64,000 bases of DNA from Calendula officinalis. Lineage: Eukaryota > Streptophyta > Magnoliopsida > Asterales > Asteraceae. The notes under the pieces are model-generated. The model saw only the letters and a program-made list of their open reading frames with translations. It was not told the DNA's origin and ran no database searches. Shown here in pieces: positions 25,413 through 37,140 of the stretch; the first letter of the stretch is position 1; every line of letters starts with the position of its first letter. The translations under genes were made by a program, and so were the position numbers. The stretch spans positions 51,970,401 to 52,034,400 of the forward strand of contig OY970830.1 of NCBI GenBank assembly GCA_963853835.1. Direction: 5' to 3'.

Positions 25413-26560
25413 AGGTTTATGAGCATGGAAAGATGGAGTTTTCCCATCTCAATCAGCTGCTCAAACAAGAGATGGGGCCCACTAAACTCTTTCTTTTCAT
25501 TTTTAACAAATACAAAATAAAAGTCCCTTTCGTAGTTAATTTACTTAAAATACCAAACGGGCTCCAATTTTAAAAACAAAAGCATTTCTGGAGACGATAT
25601 TAAAAGGAGAATCCAAAGATATAAAAAATCACATTTTATTTAAACATTTCAGAAAACAGATATTTTAATCCCTTGATTAAAATATCACAAAAGGACAAAA
25701 GGTCAAACAATTCATTTAACACTTAATTAAATTATTCCACATATGGTCAAATAGATATTTTCCAATATCAAAACATACCTAAAACAACTAGGCCAGTTTT
25801 AGGATGTTACATTCTATATTTGCATGTTTATATCCTTGAATATTTACTGTGTTTTATATTCTAAATTGTCCATTGTTATATTAATAATATGGGAATACAG
25901 TTAAGACAAATCTGAGGGCATTCATGATATCATCTTAGTATGACTAAGGATGATGAAATCAAACTCACATGTTGTTCATTGTGATGCACAATTGGACTGA
26001 CACAACCTATGAGAAATCACTTCCTGGATTTATGTCACAAGTGAATCTCACAAAGGCTTTGTCACTTATCCTCTGACTTGAGATGCAAGTTGGTTTGTGT
26101 ATGTAGAGGGGCAAACTTTGATGTGGTTAAACGCTGACCTGAATAAGGCTGCTATAACAACCATTATCGGGTTTATCATTAAGCATATGACAGACACGTG
26201 CAGTCAATAAAGAATTTGTTCCTCCACGTATGTGGATTAGATACTACTGGGCCCCTCGATGATTTTGAATAGATGTATGTGTGGCCACACCCAAAAGGTA
26301 ATCAAGATGAATCTTGATTGCTTTGGTAATCTACTTCAATGTATAGATCGAGAAATAGAATCGTTGAAATTTTAGATTGACATTAATCCTTGTCTAAAAT
26401 TCAACATAGTATCAGTAACAAAAGGATAACTGATTGAAAATCTTTAAACCTGGACTTTTCTGAAACTCACTCATGTACTTCTAGGGGCATTGGCGGGTTG
26501 CTAGACTCTAACCTTTGCTTGTATAACTACTTGATTGTTATAACGCGCGCAAGTGGGAGC

Positions 26561-27304
26561 TGTTGGAATATGCTTCACGTTTATAACATATAGTTATATG
26601 GCTAGACGTATGTGAGCCTAAACGGTCACACACTTATACACCAAACACCATTTAATATATATAATATAATTAGGGTAATTATATTATTTATATGAACATG
26701 ATTACTTGGCTAGTTATGTTTTAATTAATTGTTAAGTTAAAACATATTAGTGAGTAATCATAAAGAATCAAAAGACAAGGGGCTAAGTGTCATATCTCCT
26801 AACTTGTAATTAGGAAATATATACTTAGCTTAGGGAGCAAGAAAGATTAACCCTAGCCCTAATCTCTCCCTAATTCAAAATATACGGCCGCAAATAATGA
26901 AAGTGAATGAAATGGTTTTCGTGCCTTCTTTTGGGGCTGACGGAAAAAAAAAAAAGACAAATGACCACAAATGGTTTTGTGGTTTTTCCCCTTTTGATTC
27001 ACGTTCAAAAACAAAATCACAAAAGGGTTTTGGATTTTGATTTCTTGTTCAAGGGACTAGCATCCCAATTGGTGTTCTTGATATGGTGTAGTGTGGATAC
27101 CATTAGAGGAATTCGACATTAAATTCTTGGAGTTCTTCATCCTCATTCATTGGTGTAATCAAAGGCTTCAAGGGTATGAATTGTTCTTCCTAACTCTTTG
27201 ATTTTATTTATAGTTTAATTGTATTTATCAATATTAGATCCGGTTATGGTGATTAAACTTTTCCGCTGCGTTTTGGTTCTTGTTTTAACCAAAAATCACC
27301 ATTA
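26561..27304 (+). repeat. 3' LTR of copia-1b
   Basis: It is the partner of 17219-17959, with only a handful of differences seen by eye, for example the length of an A run near 26945. The target duplication taagt follows directly. Confidence 0.93.
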
Positions 27305-27309
27305 TAAGT

Positions 27310-27961
27310 TTGTTCAAAACAACTTAAAAAACGAAAATTGTTTTACTGAATTCATACGAAAAATACTGAATTAAAACGTGGTGCTTGTGGGATCATTATC
27401 TCATGTTAGTCCATCTCACTTTTCATCATCTCATGCAATAAATGATTGCTAAAGTTGAGTTTCTCGTAATAACTTTTACAAGTAGGAAAGGAGTATCTAA
27501 AAGTTGGTCAAGTCAACTGAGTAGCAAGCATGGCCTCCTACCCTCCTACCCTTTGACCCTTTCCACTACCAAGACTACATAAGACTTATAGTCATCTAAC
27601 AACGAGTTGAGTATCATTACTGTTGCTAACTGTAACGGTACTGGGTGTCCTAGTCATTCAACATGATCCATGTGCTCTTTCATTTTCATGACGTGAGCAC
27701 TTACTGATGATCCCTTAACCATATTGCAATTGTTGAACACTCTATAAGCGTAATATGCTTGTACTGGATCATTTCTAGCATTAGCGTCAGGGGCATTTAG
27801 CATTGCACTTTCTAGGACATTTCCTTTTCTCTCATGCCAAAGCATAATCCGAAGATCACGCTTCCAATTGAGAAACTTTGACCCAGTCAATTTGTCCTTT
27901 TCTAGAAACAAGCGTAGTGAGAGATTATTGGTACGTGTCGTTTTGGTTGTTGCTGCCATCT
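27310..27961 (-). pseudogene. Copia-2a gag, truncated
   Basis: From the ATG at 27957-27959 the - strand encodes MAATTKTTRTNNLSLRLF, KDKLTGSKFLNWKRDLRIML and, after about 80 residues, VKGSSVSAHVMKMKEHM. This is the copia-type Gag N-terminal pattern (a GSNFLNWKRDLR-like motif) and it matches the gag of copia-2b at 56519. A stop after HMDHVE near 27654 is followed by LGHPVPLQLA in frame and then loss of similarity. The zinc knuckle seen in copia-2b is not found, and copia-1b has inserted at 27305. Confidence 0.85.
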
Positions 27962-28274
27962 ACAAATCAAACCCAGTTTAATAAGTAATCATCAACAAAC
28001 ATTCTCTAAAATATATTATAAACCCATAATTAATATTTTAGGCCTAGGATACATATATCACATTCTCGCCGCAAGGTTTGGGTACTTCCCGACGAGACAT
28101 GTTGTTTCTGGTAGGTAACATCCTTACCGATCGTATCAAGACTTGACACGATTCCTAGGGGTCGTAGAATCTTTAGACTTATAACTTATTACAACCTTGT
28201 ACGAATTTAATCATACATTTCTAAGTTGCAATAAAGTCTAGTATGTTTATTCTACTCAAGTACTTTTTGGGTCA

Positions 28275-28352
28275 GGACTCCCGATTATCACCAAAGTAGA
28301 TCAGACCATCTAAGACAGTGCGATGTTCTGCGCCGGGACTCCCGATTATCAC
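28275..28352 (-). other. Twin leader motif GTGATAATCGGGAGTCCCG (copia-2a)
   Basis: Two copies of the motif on the - strand (about 28275-28291 and 28334-28352) lie roughly 60 bp apart, a few hundred bases upstream of gag. Each contains the palindrome cgggagtcccg or a near match. Copia-2b has both copies in the same relative place. Conserved short palindromes between primer site and gag are candidates for RNA packaging or dimerisation signals; that role is inference. Confidence 0.6.
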
Positions 28353-29959
28353 AGAACCTTACGCACCCTAACACTCGCAATGATTTGAATCCATATCTAA
28401 GGTTCTTTATCCTTACAATATGAATATCGTTGAACAAGTGAGGTGTTCCATTAGGTGGATAGTACTTCGATCTAAGATTTTCTTGGGTTTGTTTAAGTCT
28501 TAAACTATACTTAAACTATTATTCCAATCTTAATCCTTGTTTAAAATGTGTGACTTGTGAATTCAAGAATTCTACAAGACACCTTTTTAAATCTTAAGAA
28601 CCTTTTTCTTTAAAACTTATAGTTTCAAAAGGTTTGCGCGATTTATATGTATACCTAAAACGAGGTGTAGCTTTACTAGGTTTTGTGAAAAACCTTTTTT
28701 CTATAAAACTTGCTCGTTTTATTTTCTTTGAAAAACATGAACCTTATGTTAAACTTTAAAATGTGAATTTTAATCCCTTTATGATTCATAAACTGGAATC
28801 ATAATCCTAGTTTAACACACCTTGTTTTTCACTTGTTTAATAATAAAATTAAACACTTATTTTAACATCATCAAATTCACCAAAACTATGTCCTAAGGAC
28901 ATCTTTATAAACTTTGCGATTTTCTTGTGTAGCTCCCACTAACTCCAACAACCATGATGGAACTTGAGTAAACACAATCATCGATCTATCTTTGGTGAAA
29001 CTAATAAACTTATTATATAAAGACTATATATAATAATTCTTAGTTTGTTTAAACCTTTCTTACATTTAACTTGAACTAGTTAAATATAGGTTCTTAAATT
29101 TCCTATGTTATTTTACCCTTGATCATTAATCTAGTATTTTACGTAACTCGTAATATACTTGTATAAATAACTATTTATAATTACTTATAATTTTATACAA
29201 TCTAATATTTATAACTTTCGTATTATTATCCAATTATAAAAAAAACTTACTTTGTACAATTTCTAGTTGTTTACAACTTTGTACATTTCTAGTTTAATTA
29301 TAACCTAATACAAATTTCTAGTTATTTAATATTACACCTTAAATGATCAAAATAACATTTATATTTAATTGTTCCATCTAATCTTGTATTTAAATATATA
29401 TATATATATATATATAATTTGTTTCTTTAAAAAACTTATAGCATTCTTAATAAGAATATTAGACCTAATTTGTACATTTGTATTTTAACTTAGACTAATT
29501 AAATTACGTACAAACTATTTTATCTTTTAAAATCACTTTCAAATAATTTGAAAAATCCGAAAATTATATATATAATATAATATAAATACATCTTGTTAAT
29601 TTTAAGACTTTAAAATTAACACTTCTCTTCTATCCTTAATTAAAGTTAATTAATTAAACCCTTATCTCGTTTTTGATCAATTAAAACCTAGTTTTAATTT
29701 ACTTGATCAATAACGCCCTTTTAGTTAAAGATTAATCCTAATCGATCCTATTTAAACAATTATTAAACTTTGTTTAAATTAGAGGATATATTATAACTTT
29801 AATAATTTTATTTAAACTTATTTAATTTAAATCTTCTAAACAAAAACGTTGTCTAGATTTCTAGATTTAAAGAACTAGTTTTAATAAACTCATTAAAACA
29901 ATAATCAAACCTTATTAAACATAAACTTGTTTAATTTTCTAGGTTCTAGATTATGTTCT

Positions 29960-30480
29960 TTATTAATCCTATTAACCAATTAAACTAAACTAGTTTAATG
30001 TTCTTGGTCCTAGGTTGAATCTAGGGTTTCGAAAAATTTCCTTAAGCCTAGGAAACTTTTTCACCAATTAAACTAAATTAGTTTAATCAAACTTGGTGTC
30101 CAAGTATCCTCCTAATTTTCGAAATCTTAAAAAAAAAAAGGAAAGAATCCTTTTTGACCAATTAAACTAAAACTTAGTTTAACATACTTGGTCCTAGATT
30201 TTGAAGATCAAAGTAAAAAGGAAAGAATCCTCTTGTCCAAAAATTTTGACATTCTTGATCCTAGGTTTCTATATTTTTCGAAATATCTAGGGTTAGGGAA
30301 AGAAGCATTTTGACCAATTAAACTAAACTAATTTAATATTCTTGGTTCTAGGGTTCTTTCTTGATATTGAAATTACTAGGGTTTTGAATCCTTATGACCA
30401 ATTAAACTAAACTGTTTAACATTCTTGGTCTAGGGTACTTTACCCTCATTCGAAATCTATGAGGAAGAAAAAGAAGAAGT
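29960..30480. repeat. Tandem repeats in the copia-2 leader (copia-2a)
   Basis: About six diverged units of roughly 65-90 bp each contain gaccaattaaactaaact, a cttggtcctag-type segment and a gaatcctt segment. The same repeats in the opposite orientation are at 54165-54560 in copia-2b. Confidence 0.8.
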
Positions 30481-30547
30481 AACGAAAAAAAAAAAACTTG
30501 GAAATTAAACAAACAAAAACTTTGTTATTCTTGTTTAGATTTCTAAA

Positions 30548-30564
30548 CCAACGCTCTGATACCA
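30548..30564 (-). other. Primer-binding site of copia-2a
   Basis: On the - strand the sequence reads TGGTATCAGAGCGTTGG, which matches the initiator Met tRNA 3' end pattern exactly over TGGTATCAGAGC. It lies one base inside the right LTR. Confidence 0.88.
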
Positions 30565-30565
30565 C

Positions 30566-31705
30566 TGAAGGGTTTCATTGTAACTGATCGACCACTTGGG
30601 TCAACCTCCTAGTATGCTTGGTTCGAACCATACTGTCAAGAACATGAACTTGTTCTTGCCGGTTAAACCAACTAGCTAGTTTAATCCCTAAAAGCGGATC
30701 TGAGATTAAACTTAATCCTTAAACCCTAAAGGATTATGGGATGTTGGAAATCTAAACTAGATTAACAAGAAAGAAACCTTGTACGAAAAACTCGAACACA
30801 CACACACATCCGTGTGGTGTTTGACGACCAACCAAGAACACTAGGGTTCTTGGTTCGATTTCGTCCAAGGGAAAAGAAGGGAAAAAGGGTTTTTCCAATT
30901 CATACGTTAGATTTCTCAAGATAGATCCACTAGTGATAAACACAACGAGAAGCCCTCTAGATAAGCTCTTGTAATGAAACTTGTTCTTCAAGACTTGAAG
31001 AACACGAAGAACGAACGAAGAACACGAAGAACACAAGACTTGTGTTCTTGGTGTGTTGCTCGGCCGAAAATAGGGAGGAGGGGGAGCCAATTTCGTGGCT
31101 TATGGTGTGGGGTGGAAGGAATAAAGTGAAGCCTAGATCTTCTATTTATAATGGAAGATCTTTCACTTAAGTCCTTCTAATTTAATTAAGAAACGTTCCT
31201 TAATTAAACTTTTCCTTTTACACTTCCAACCCTTATAGTTTATCTAATTATTATTGTTGCTCTTAATTATTAAATATCCAGTATTAATACACTAATATAT
31301 TCCGTATATTATATACACGAAATATATATACTTTGTATTTATACTTTTAATAATTAATTATATAATAAACCTTATATAATTTAGACACTAATATTATCCA
31401 ACACCATATGATTTAATTACTTTAAATCATATTATGGATAATCTATAATTAACACATTGTATATTTACTCAACTAGTAAATGTACAAATACTTGTATTAA
31501 TTAGTTAGATAAACTAATCTAGTAATAAGTTGAACTTAACTTAATACTTAACTTGATTCATAAATGACTATTATGAATCAATCCTCTTCCAAGTATCATT
31601 ACATATCTTACTCGTATTACATGCACTCACCGGTGTGACCCTTGAGTGTCCTATAGACATGGACGTGACATCATAGGTTGACTAACTGTGCACACAAATC
31701 CATCA
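30566..31705 (-). repeat. 5' LTR of copia-2a (1140 bp)
   Basis: It is the partner of 13742-14881 with the same length and ends. On the - strand a TATAAATAGA sequence (31141-31150) is placed as an LTR promoter TATA box; the + strand copy in copia-2b has the same at 53486-53494. The target duplication atttt follows at 31706-31710. Confidence 0.93.
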
Positions 31706-31710
31706 ATTTT

Positions 31711-32830
31711 GTTATGTATATGACTCCCGTGTTTCATGAAAAACTTTGTTTTACATTACAAAATCACATGTGATTGTTAATAAAATCACAAGTGATTTTG
31801 TAATGCATATAAACTAGATTGTTTATGGAAAACTCTGTTTTACATTACAAAATCACATGTGATTTTGTTATGCATATAGACTCCACTGTATATGGAAAAC
31901 TCTATCTTACAGAATAAAATCACATGTGATTGATAATGAAATCTCATGTGATATGATTTAAGAAAAAACTCATTACCAAATCATAATTTTTGAATGATAG
32001 TTTATCTTGATCATCGTCAAGAAACACTGCTAGTTCTTCTGCAAACGGTTTAAATATCTGGAATTTTGTAAGCTTGCAATCAGATTTAAAATGACTGTTT
32101 TGCTGTTCAAGAAAGATAATTAATAATCAGAACAAAAAATATCAAAAATAAAATGAATATAATAAATAAATTAAACTTACAAATAGACAGGTTTGCAAAA
32201 AAAGTCTTCTAGGAGAAGAGGGATTTCTATACTTTTCTTCATAGTTCAAAATGAAGGCCCATGTATCAACAACAAATGCCTCAATATACAATCTCGGGCA
32301 CAACGTCTCTAGTCCCAAACGATCACAAAAAATGGGACCATTAGAAGCCTGAAACATGATATCTCTTTTTTGAAACAAATAAAACAACATAACATTAGCC
32401 ACTTAGACTTAAAAAGAAATATTAATTACGATTAACAAATTTTTAAAAGTGAACAAACTAACCCAGAAGTACCCCTCATGGAAAACAAAAGTGAAGCAAA
32501 TGCATATTCATTATTTTTTAAATAAGGACGACAAGAAGGCTTCTTATTTACATAAGTTAGTGTCATCAAGAACATGTGATTTAAAATACAAAATCTTTAT
32601 AAAACAGTGTTATATCACATGTGATTTAACATTTACAGTCACATGTGATTTAACATGTACAATCAATAATATGTGAATTCAAATACAAAATCTTTATAAG
32701 GCAGTTTTATATCACATGTGATTTAACATGTGATTTCAAATACAAAATCTTTATAAAACAGTTTTATCTCACATGTGATTTAACATGTACAATCACATGT
32801 GATTTAACATGTACAATCACAAGTGATTCA
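31711..32830. repeat. Palindrome array, block 3, in ULP copy C introns
   Basis: Exact TCACATGTGA cores start at 31764, 31853, 31920, 32615, 32639, 32712, 32769 and 32793, with degenerate copies between. The first three continue the array cut at 13741. The others lie in the intron between two ULP exons, mixed with a repeated taaaacagttttat unit. Confidence 0.88.
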
Positions 32831-34036
32831 AGAAAGTTATAATAACCTTTGGAAAAATGTAATACCTTTTTGGATATCATATTAGCACTCTTAATATCCT
32901 TATCATTGGCATTTGAGGATCCTGCAGCATCAATAGATTCAACTTCTAAAGGAGGTAATACATCAAACAAACCAAATGATCCACAATTTGCTTCTTTATT
33001 CTCTCGCGTGCCGAAATAACCCTTCCAGTTTTTAAATACTGGATGCCCACGAGGTATAGAGAGAGAATCACATTTTGTGCGATCACAATACAAAAGCTAT
33101 AGAAAATTAAAAAAAAAAACAAAATATTAATAAAAAAAGTTATAAAATTATATCTAAGAAAAAAAATTAAAATAAAAGAAACTCACAATCAAGAAGGTAA
33201 TAGGACCACACTAATATTCTTTATTGACATCATTCCTATTCAAAAGATTTTTACTGACTTTAAGATTTTCCAATAAAAAAGAGCACCAATCAAGAGACTT
33301 AACATCCATATCTTGTGAAACATAATTGAAATTTCCAAAAGATCCATTTTTATTATGCCATTGCAATCACTGGATACCAATGTATTGGCAAACAACATCA
33401 ATATATTCATCTTAAAATACTCATCAACAGCACCATTTAAACTTAAAATTTTTTCCTTGGTAAAAGATGGCCTAATATCCTTGGACGATGTGAACTAATT
33501 AAGCCATTGTTGAATAAATTTAAAATCAGAATTGAATTGTAAAGAGTATATATTAGTACCATCCTTGGGAATACCAAACACATCATGAATAGAATCAACA
33601 CCAGCTGAAATAACACCTTTCTCGGTATTAATAACCATCTTTGCAGTATCAAATCTGACAACAACAAAATATCCTAACTTTCCTGGAAGTTGATGAAAAT
33701 CAAAATCAATTAACGAACCAAAGCCAATATTTTTTAGAGTTGAGGAGATAAAGCACACATAACTGACGAGAACTGAGATGGAGTTGACCGATTCCTAATG
33801 GACGGAAGATGTTTAGAAATAGAAACATTTTGTAAAGCCCCTGATTTTTTTGTAAAGCCCCTGATTTTTTTATTTTCTTTTCTTCTACTGGTTTTGATTT
33901 TGTTGCAGCCTCATGGATGATTTCTGGTTGAACTGAAGGTGCAGATACGCCCTTTCTAGACAACTTTATTTTCAATTTTTTTGGAGCTATTGGCTCAACT
34001 TCAGCATCAGCTTGTTTCCCTTTACTTAGATTAACA
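31975..34036 (-). pseudogene. ULP-like gene copy C: 5' and middle exons
   Basis: On the - strand, exon 2 enters at 34036 (KGKQADAEVEPIAPKKLKIKLSRKG) and carries the conserved region IGFGSLIDFDFHQLPGKLGYFVV, then VDSIHDVFGIPKDG (33570-33730), then FKMNILMLFANT. A later exon (about 33097-32871) reads YCDRTKCDSLS, FKNWKGYFGTRE and FGLFDVLPP. Another (about 32354-32180) reads LETLCPRLYIEAFVVDTWAFILN. The last before the interrupted intron (about 32103-31975) ends DDDQDKLSFKNYDL. All align with copy B in order. A 21-bp tandem duplication (33826-33868) shifts the frame and stops occur (for example near 33493). The first exon is lost at the junction with copia-1c. The function of the N-terminal region is unknown to me. 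Confidence 0.82.
33826..33868 (-). repeat. 21-bp tandem duplication in ULP copy C exon 2
   Basis: The segment ttgtaaagcccctgattttt occurs twice in a row. It falls between the basic N-terminal part and the conserved GFGSL region and accompanies the loss of frame there. Neither copy A nor copy B has it. Confidence 0.85.
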
Positions 34037-35265
34037 ATTAGCTAGTTTTTGTGAAAAGTGGCAAATATCAATCCTTTTTTGGTACCCTAATTCCGAACGG
34101 CAAATATAAGAACCCTAGGGTTCTTTATTTTTTTCGCAAATTTTATATGGGTTAAAAATATGATTTTTTGTAACCCTAATTGCCACTTATTACAAAAACA
34201 CATCAAAAAATTAATCCTGTTATTGTATTTTTTGATTATGTGGCTTGGAATTATTTGTTTAATTTTGTTTTTGATATGGCAAAACATGTATTTTTGCCAT
34301 ATCCCAAGCCAAAGCCTTGTCAATTGTTGCTTGTTTGTGCAAACCGATGAAAACCTAGACATTGTGATTGATTGTGGTTGAATGTTTGGTTGTTTTGGGA
34401 AAGCCGTGTTTTTGGCTAAATTTGGTTGTAATCTTTTAATTTTTTCTTTTATTTTTGGTGCCATTTTTTGGGGCAATTTGTAATGTAAAAGTAATTGAAT
34501 AGATTGTCTTTCTTTATTTCTTTTTATTGTAAATTGTTGACCAAAATTGAAGACAAATGAAGAAAACAACAAATTTCCGTCATCAACACGAGGGCTGTAC
34601 GAAAACAGGTTTTCCAGAGGCATACGGACTCCGTTTTGGGCTATTCAGAAGCCTAAAATGCTTGCAAAGTCGTGGGCTACAACTTTCCAGAAGGCCGGGA
34701 AGACTATCGAAGACTCTTTCAGTGACGTTTCGAGCTTCAAAGTCTGCTGGAATTTTCTGCCAGATTGCAATTTTTCACAAGTTTTGGTCTCTACTTGCTC
34801 AAGAATGTCTTGGAGCAAGTGGGAGCCCATTGGGTTAATGTTGGTCTGTCCCCTAGTTTGACCCTTCGGTCCGTCGTGATGACTCACGTGACCGAACCTA
34901 GGATTTCATCGGTCGAGGTTTGCACAAAATGTGTTGCATGTTTTATTATATGTCTGTGGTTGTGAAATAATTTCTATATGATACAAATAATAAACAACTA
35001 AAAATATGATTTTTGAAACACAAACATTAAAACATCCAAAATTTTAATCGTCAATGATTACTTGTTAATCATCGATGATTATTGCTTAATAATACATGAT
35101 TAGTGTTTAATCATCAACGATTAATTGTTAATCATCGATGATTACAGTTTAATCATCTATGATTATGAAATTAATCTAAACTTGTTTTTGAGATTAATAC
35201 AAAAGTTTAAATATGATTTGAAACTTATAATTTAATAATCGCTAAACGTTTTTACCGCTTATTAA

Positions 35266-35320
35266 GGAGACTAATAGAGGCCCCGAGACTTTTGGACTCG
35301 AGGGGCCGAGTCGACCCCCG
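35266..35320. other. GC-rich insert of about 54 bp with hairpin potential
   Basis: Copia-1a reads ttattaaaccgacttatgaag at the equivalent place (7318-7338). Here about 54 bases, including ggccccgag and ctcgaggggcc, separate the same flanks. The two arms can pair. It is unlike the surrounding AT-rich leader and I do not recognise it. Confidence 0.7.
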
Positions 35321-35843
35321 ACTTATGAAGTGGTATGAATGAAGTACATGATTCATTCATATCTTAATAAAATTTTATCACAAAATTTTCTTTCCATACC
35401 TAAAAGTTAAGTCACGCCGTCCATTCGGTTGCAAATCACTTGCTTCTATTTTTGAATTCACGTGAGAGGTGGTTTGAATTTAGATCCGAGGTCATTATTA
35501 TCTACGCGTGAGACCTAGATCTATTTTGACATGATTTCACATTGGATGACTTAATCGAGTTAACGTTGAGACCTTGACTCGAGGCGAAGATGCGACAAAC
35601 ATGCCACTTGACCCTAGATGCTTTTTCACTAGGTGCCATGAAGTCACATACATCTAAGAGTTGCACTTGTAATGCAATTGTTGATCGTCACCTACCTATT
35701 GGATCTATCATCTCTAGCAGATCAACTGATGCGATGATAGAAGCGCAATGGGATCTTAGCTTTTAATTAAAATTAATTGGGTAGTTAATTTATTAAAAAA
35801 ATTAATTATTGAAAATACTAATTAATACTTTGTAATTTTGTAG

Positions 35844-37140
35844 ATGACTACAAACAATCAAACCCTATCAAACAACACCATTCGCTCCGTTCTCGATAAA
35901 TAGAAACTTGATGGATCGAATTTTGTTGATTGGGCTCGTAACCTAAGGATTGTCCTTAGGGCCGAGCACAAATACCACCATTTGGAAGAGGTGTTGCCCC
36001 CTGTCCCCGTTGCTAATGCCACCGCTCCTGTTTGTGCGGCCTATAGTAAAAGGTTTAACGAACAGCAAGAAGTCGCTGCCCTTATGCTAGTGAGCATGAC
36101 CCCCCTAGATTCAAAAGAATCACGAGGACCTCACTGCATTTGATATGATGCGTGAACTAAAAACCACGTATCAAAAGCAAGCTGATCAGGAACTCTTTGA
36201 CACGGTCAAAGCCTTCCATGCTTGTAAGCAAGAGGAGGGACAGTCTGTTAGCTCTTATCTTTTGAAGATGAAGAGTTACCTAGACCAGATGGAGAAACTT
36301 GGCTACCGTATGCCTCATATCCTTGGAATTGGGTTAATTCTCACTTCACTTCACAAGGACTATGCACTGTTTGTCATGACTTATCATATGCGTAGTATGG
36401 GGAAGACTTTCACCGAATTACATGCTATGCTGAAACAAACGGAAGCTGGACTACCCAATAAAGCTCATACCCCTACTGTCCTTGCCATAAGGCAAGGAAA
36501 GATCCAAAAACCAAAACCGTAAGTAGTTGCTAAGGGCCAAGGCAAGGGAAAGCAAGTTTAGAAGCCCAAGCCAAAGGTTCCCCCACCTACTCATAAGGAG
36601 CATCCTGCTAAGGATCTTGCTTGCCATCACTGCGGTGAAACATGCCATTGGAGGAGGAATTGTCCTGCCTACCTGGCAGAGTTGATGAAGAACAAAGCCA
36701 ACAAGGTTGGCACATCAGGTATCTTCACAATAGAACTATATGCTTTCCCTAAGAAATCATGGGTATATGACACTGGTTGTGGTACTCACATTTGTAATAC
36801 CATGCAGGGTCTAAGGGGAAGTAGAAAGCTAAACCATGGAGCTTTGGACTTGTACGTAGGCAATGGAATGCGTGCACCGGTCTAAGCTATAGGAAGCTAT
36901 GATTTAATCCTTCCTAGTGGTTTAACTATTGTATTAGACAATTGTCACTATGCGCCTAGAATTACTAGGGGTATAGTATCGCTTTCATGTTTGTGGAATA
37001 ATGGTTTTATTCATACTTTTACGGATTATGGTATTTCAGTTTCGAAGGAAAATGTTTTCTATTATAATGCTATTCCTTGTGATGGTATTTTTGAGATTGA
37101 CATGCATAATCGTATCACAAACAGTAGTTCTATTTAGACA
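35844..37140 (+). pseudogene. Copia-1c gag and protease, decayed
   Basis: The ATG at 35844 opens the Gag start MTTNNQTLSNNTIRSVLD, stopped by a TAG after 19 codons. It continues as KLDGSNFVDWARNLRIVL, the copia Gag pattern. A frameshift near 36100 is followed by the middle of Gag (36145-36520: LFDTVKAFHACKQEEGQSVS). The zinc knuckle near 36625-36666 reads CHHCGETCHWRRNC with Cys in place of a Gly. The protease DTG is present near 36768, followed by a TAA near 36883. Integrase is cut off by the junction. Confidence 0.87.

Larger units (their letters stand above)
23142..25811 (-). mobile_element. Solo Ty3-gypsy LTR in copia-1b (2670 bp)
   Basis: It runs from TGTAACACCGCAAAA to AGGATGTTACA with a perfect target duplication ttcta at 23137-23141 and 25812-25816. 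No internal region is present, so it is a product of LTR-LTR recombination. The strand is inferred from comparing its ends with the oriented gypsy LTRs at 439 and 57343. It contains a T run (23169-23190), a palindromic GC-richer cluster at 23925-24080 and a GA-rich tract at 25362-25412, and no credible gene. Confidence 0.92.
17219..27304 (+). mobile_element. Copia-1b: Ty1-copia element nested in copia-2a
   Basis: LTRs at 17219-17959 (741 bp) and 26561-27304 (744 bp) share ends with copia-1a (TGTTGGAATATGC to ACCATTA). The target duplication taagt lies at 17214-17218 and 27305-27309. The primer-binding site TGGTATCATGAG is at 17961-17972 and the polypurine tract aagtgggagc at 26551-26560. A solo gypsy LTR is inserted at 23142-25811. 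The leader (17973-19790) and the 3' untranslated part (25817-26550) align with copia-1a. Confidence 0.94.
27962..30547 (-). other. Long leader of copia-2a
   Basis: About 2.6 kb of untranslated sequence lies between the primer-binding site and gag and corresponds to 54050-56518 in copia-2b. It holds a twin motif near 28275-28352 and a tandem repeat at 29960-30480. A TA run lies at 29395-29417. I see no gene in it. Confidence 0.75.
13742..31705 (-). mobile_element. Copia-2a: Ty1-copia-type element on the - strand, with nested insertions
   Basis: Two 1140-bp LTRs (13742-14881 and 30566-31705) are bounded by a perfect target duplication atttt (13737-13741 and 31706-31710). The primer-binding site beside the right LTR and the polypurine tract beside the left LTR show that it reads on the - strand. 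Of its 18 kb, 10.1 kb is the nested copia-1b. Its own internal region is only about 5.6 kb and contains a gag remnant but no recognisable protease, integrase or reverse transcriptase, so it looks non-autonomous. A second member of the family starts at 52932. Confidence 0.93.

Noticed and set aside
30715..30735. aaaccctaaagg, resembling a plant telomere repeat
   Set aside because: Only one and a half units, part of the copia-2 LTR. Not an interstitial telomere array.
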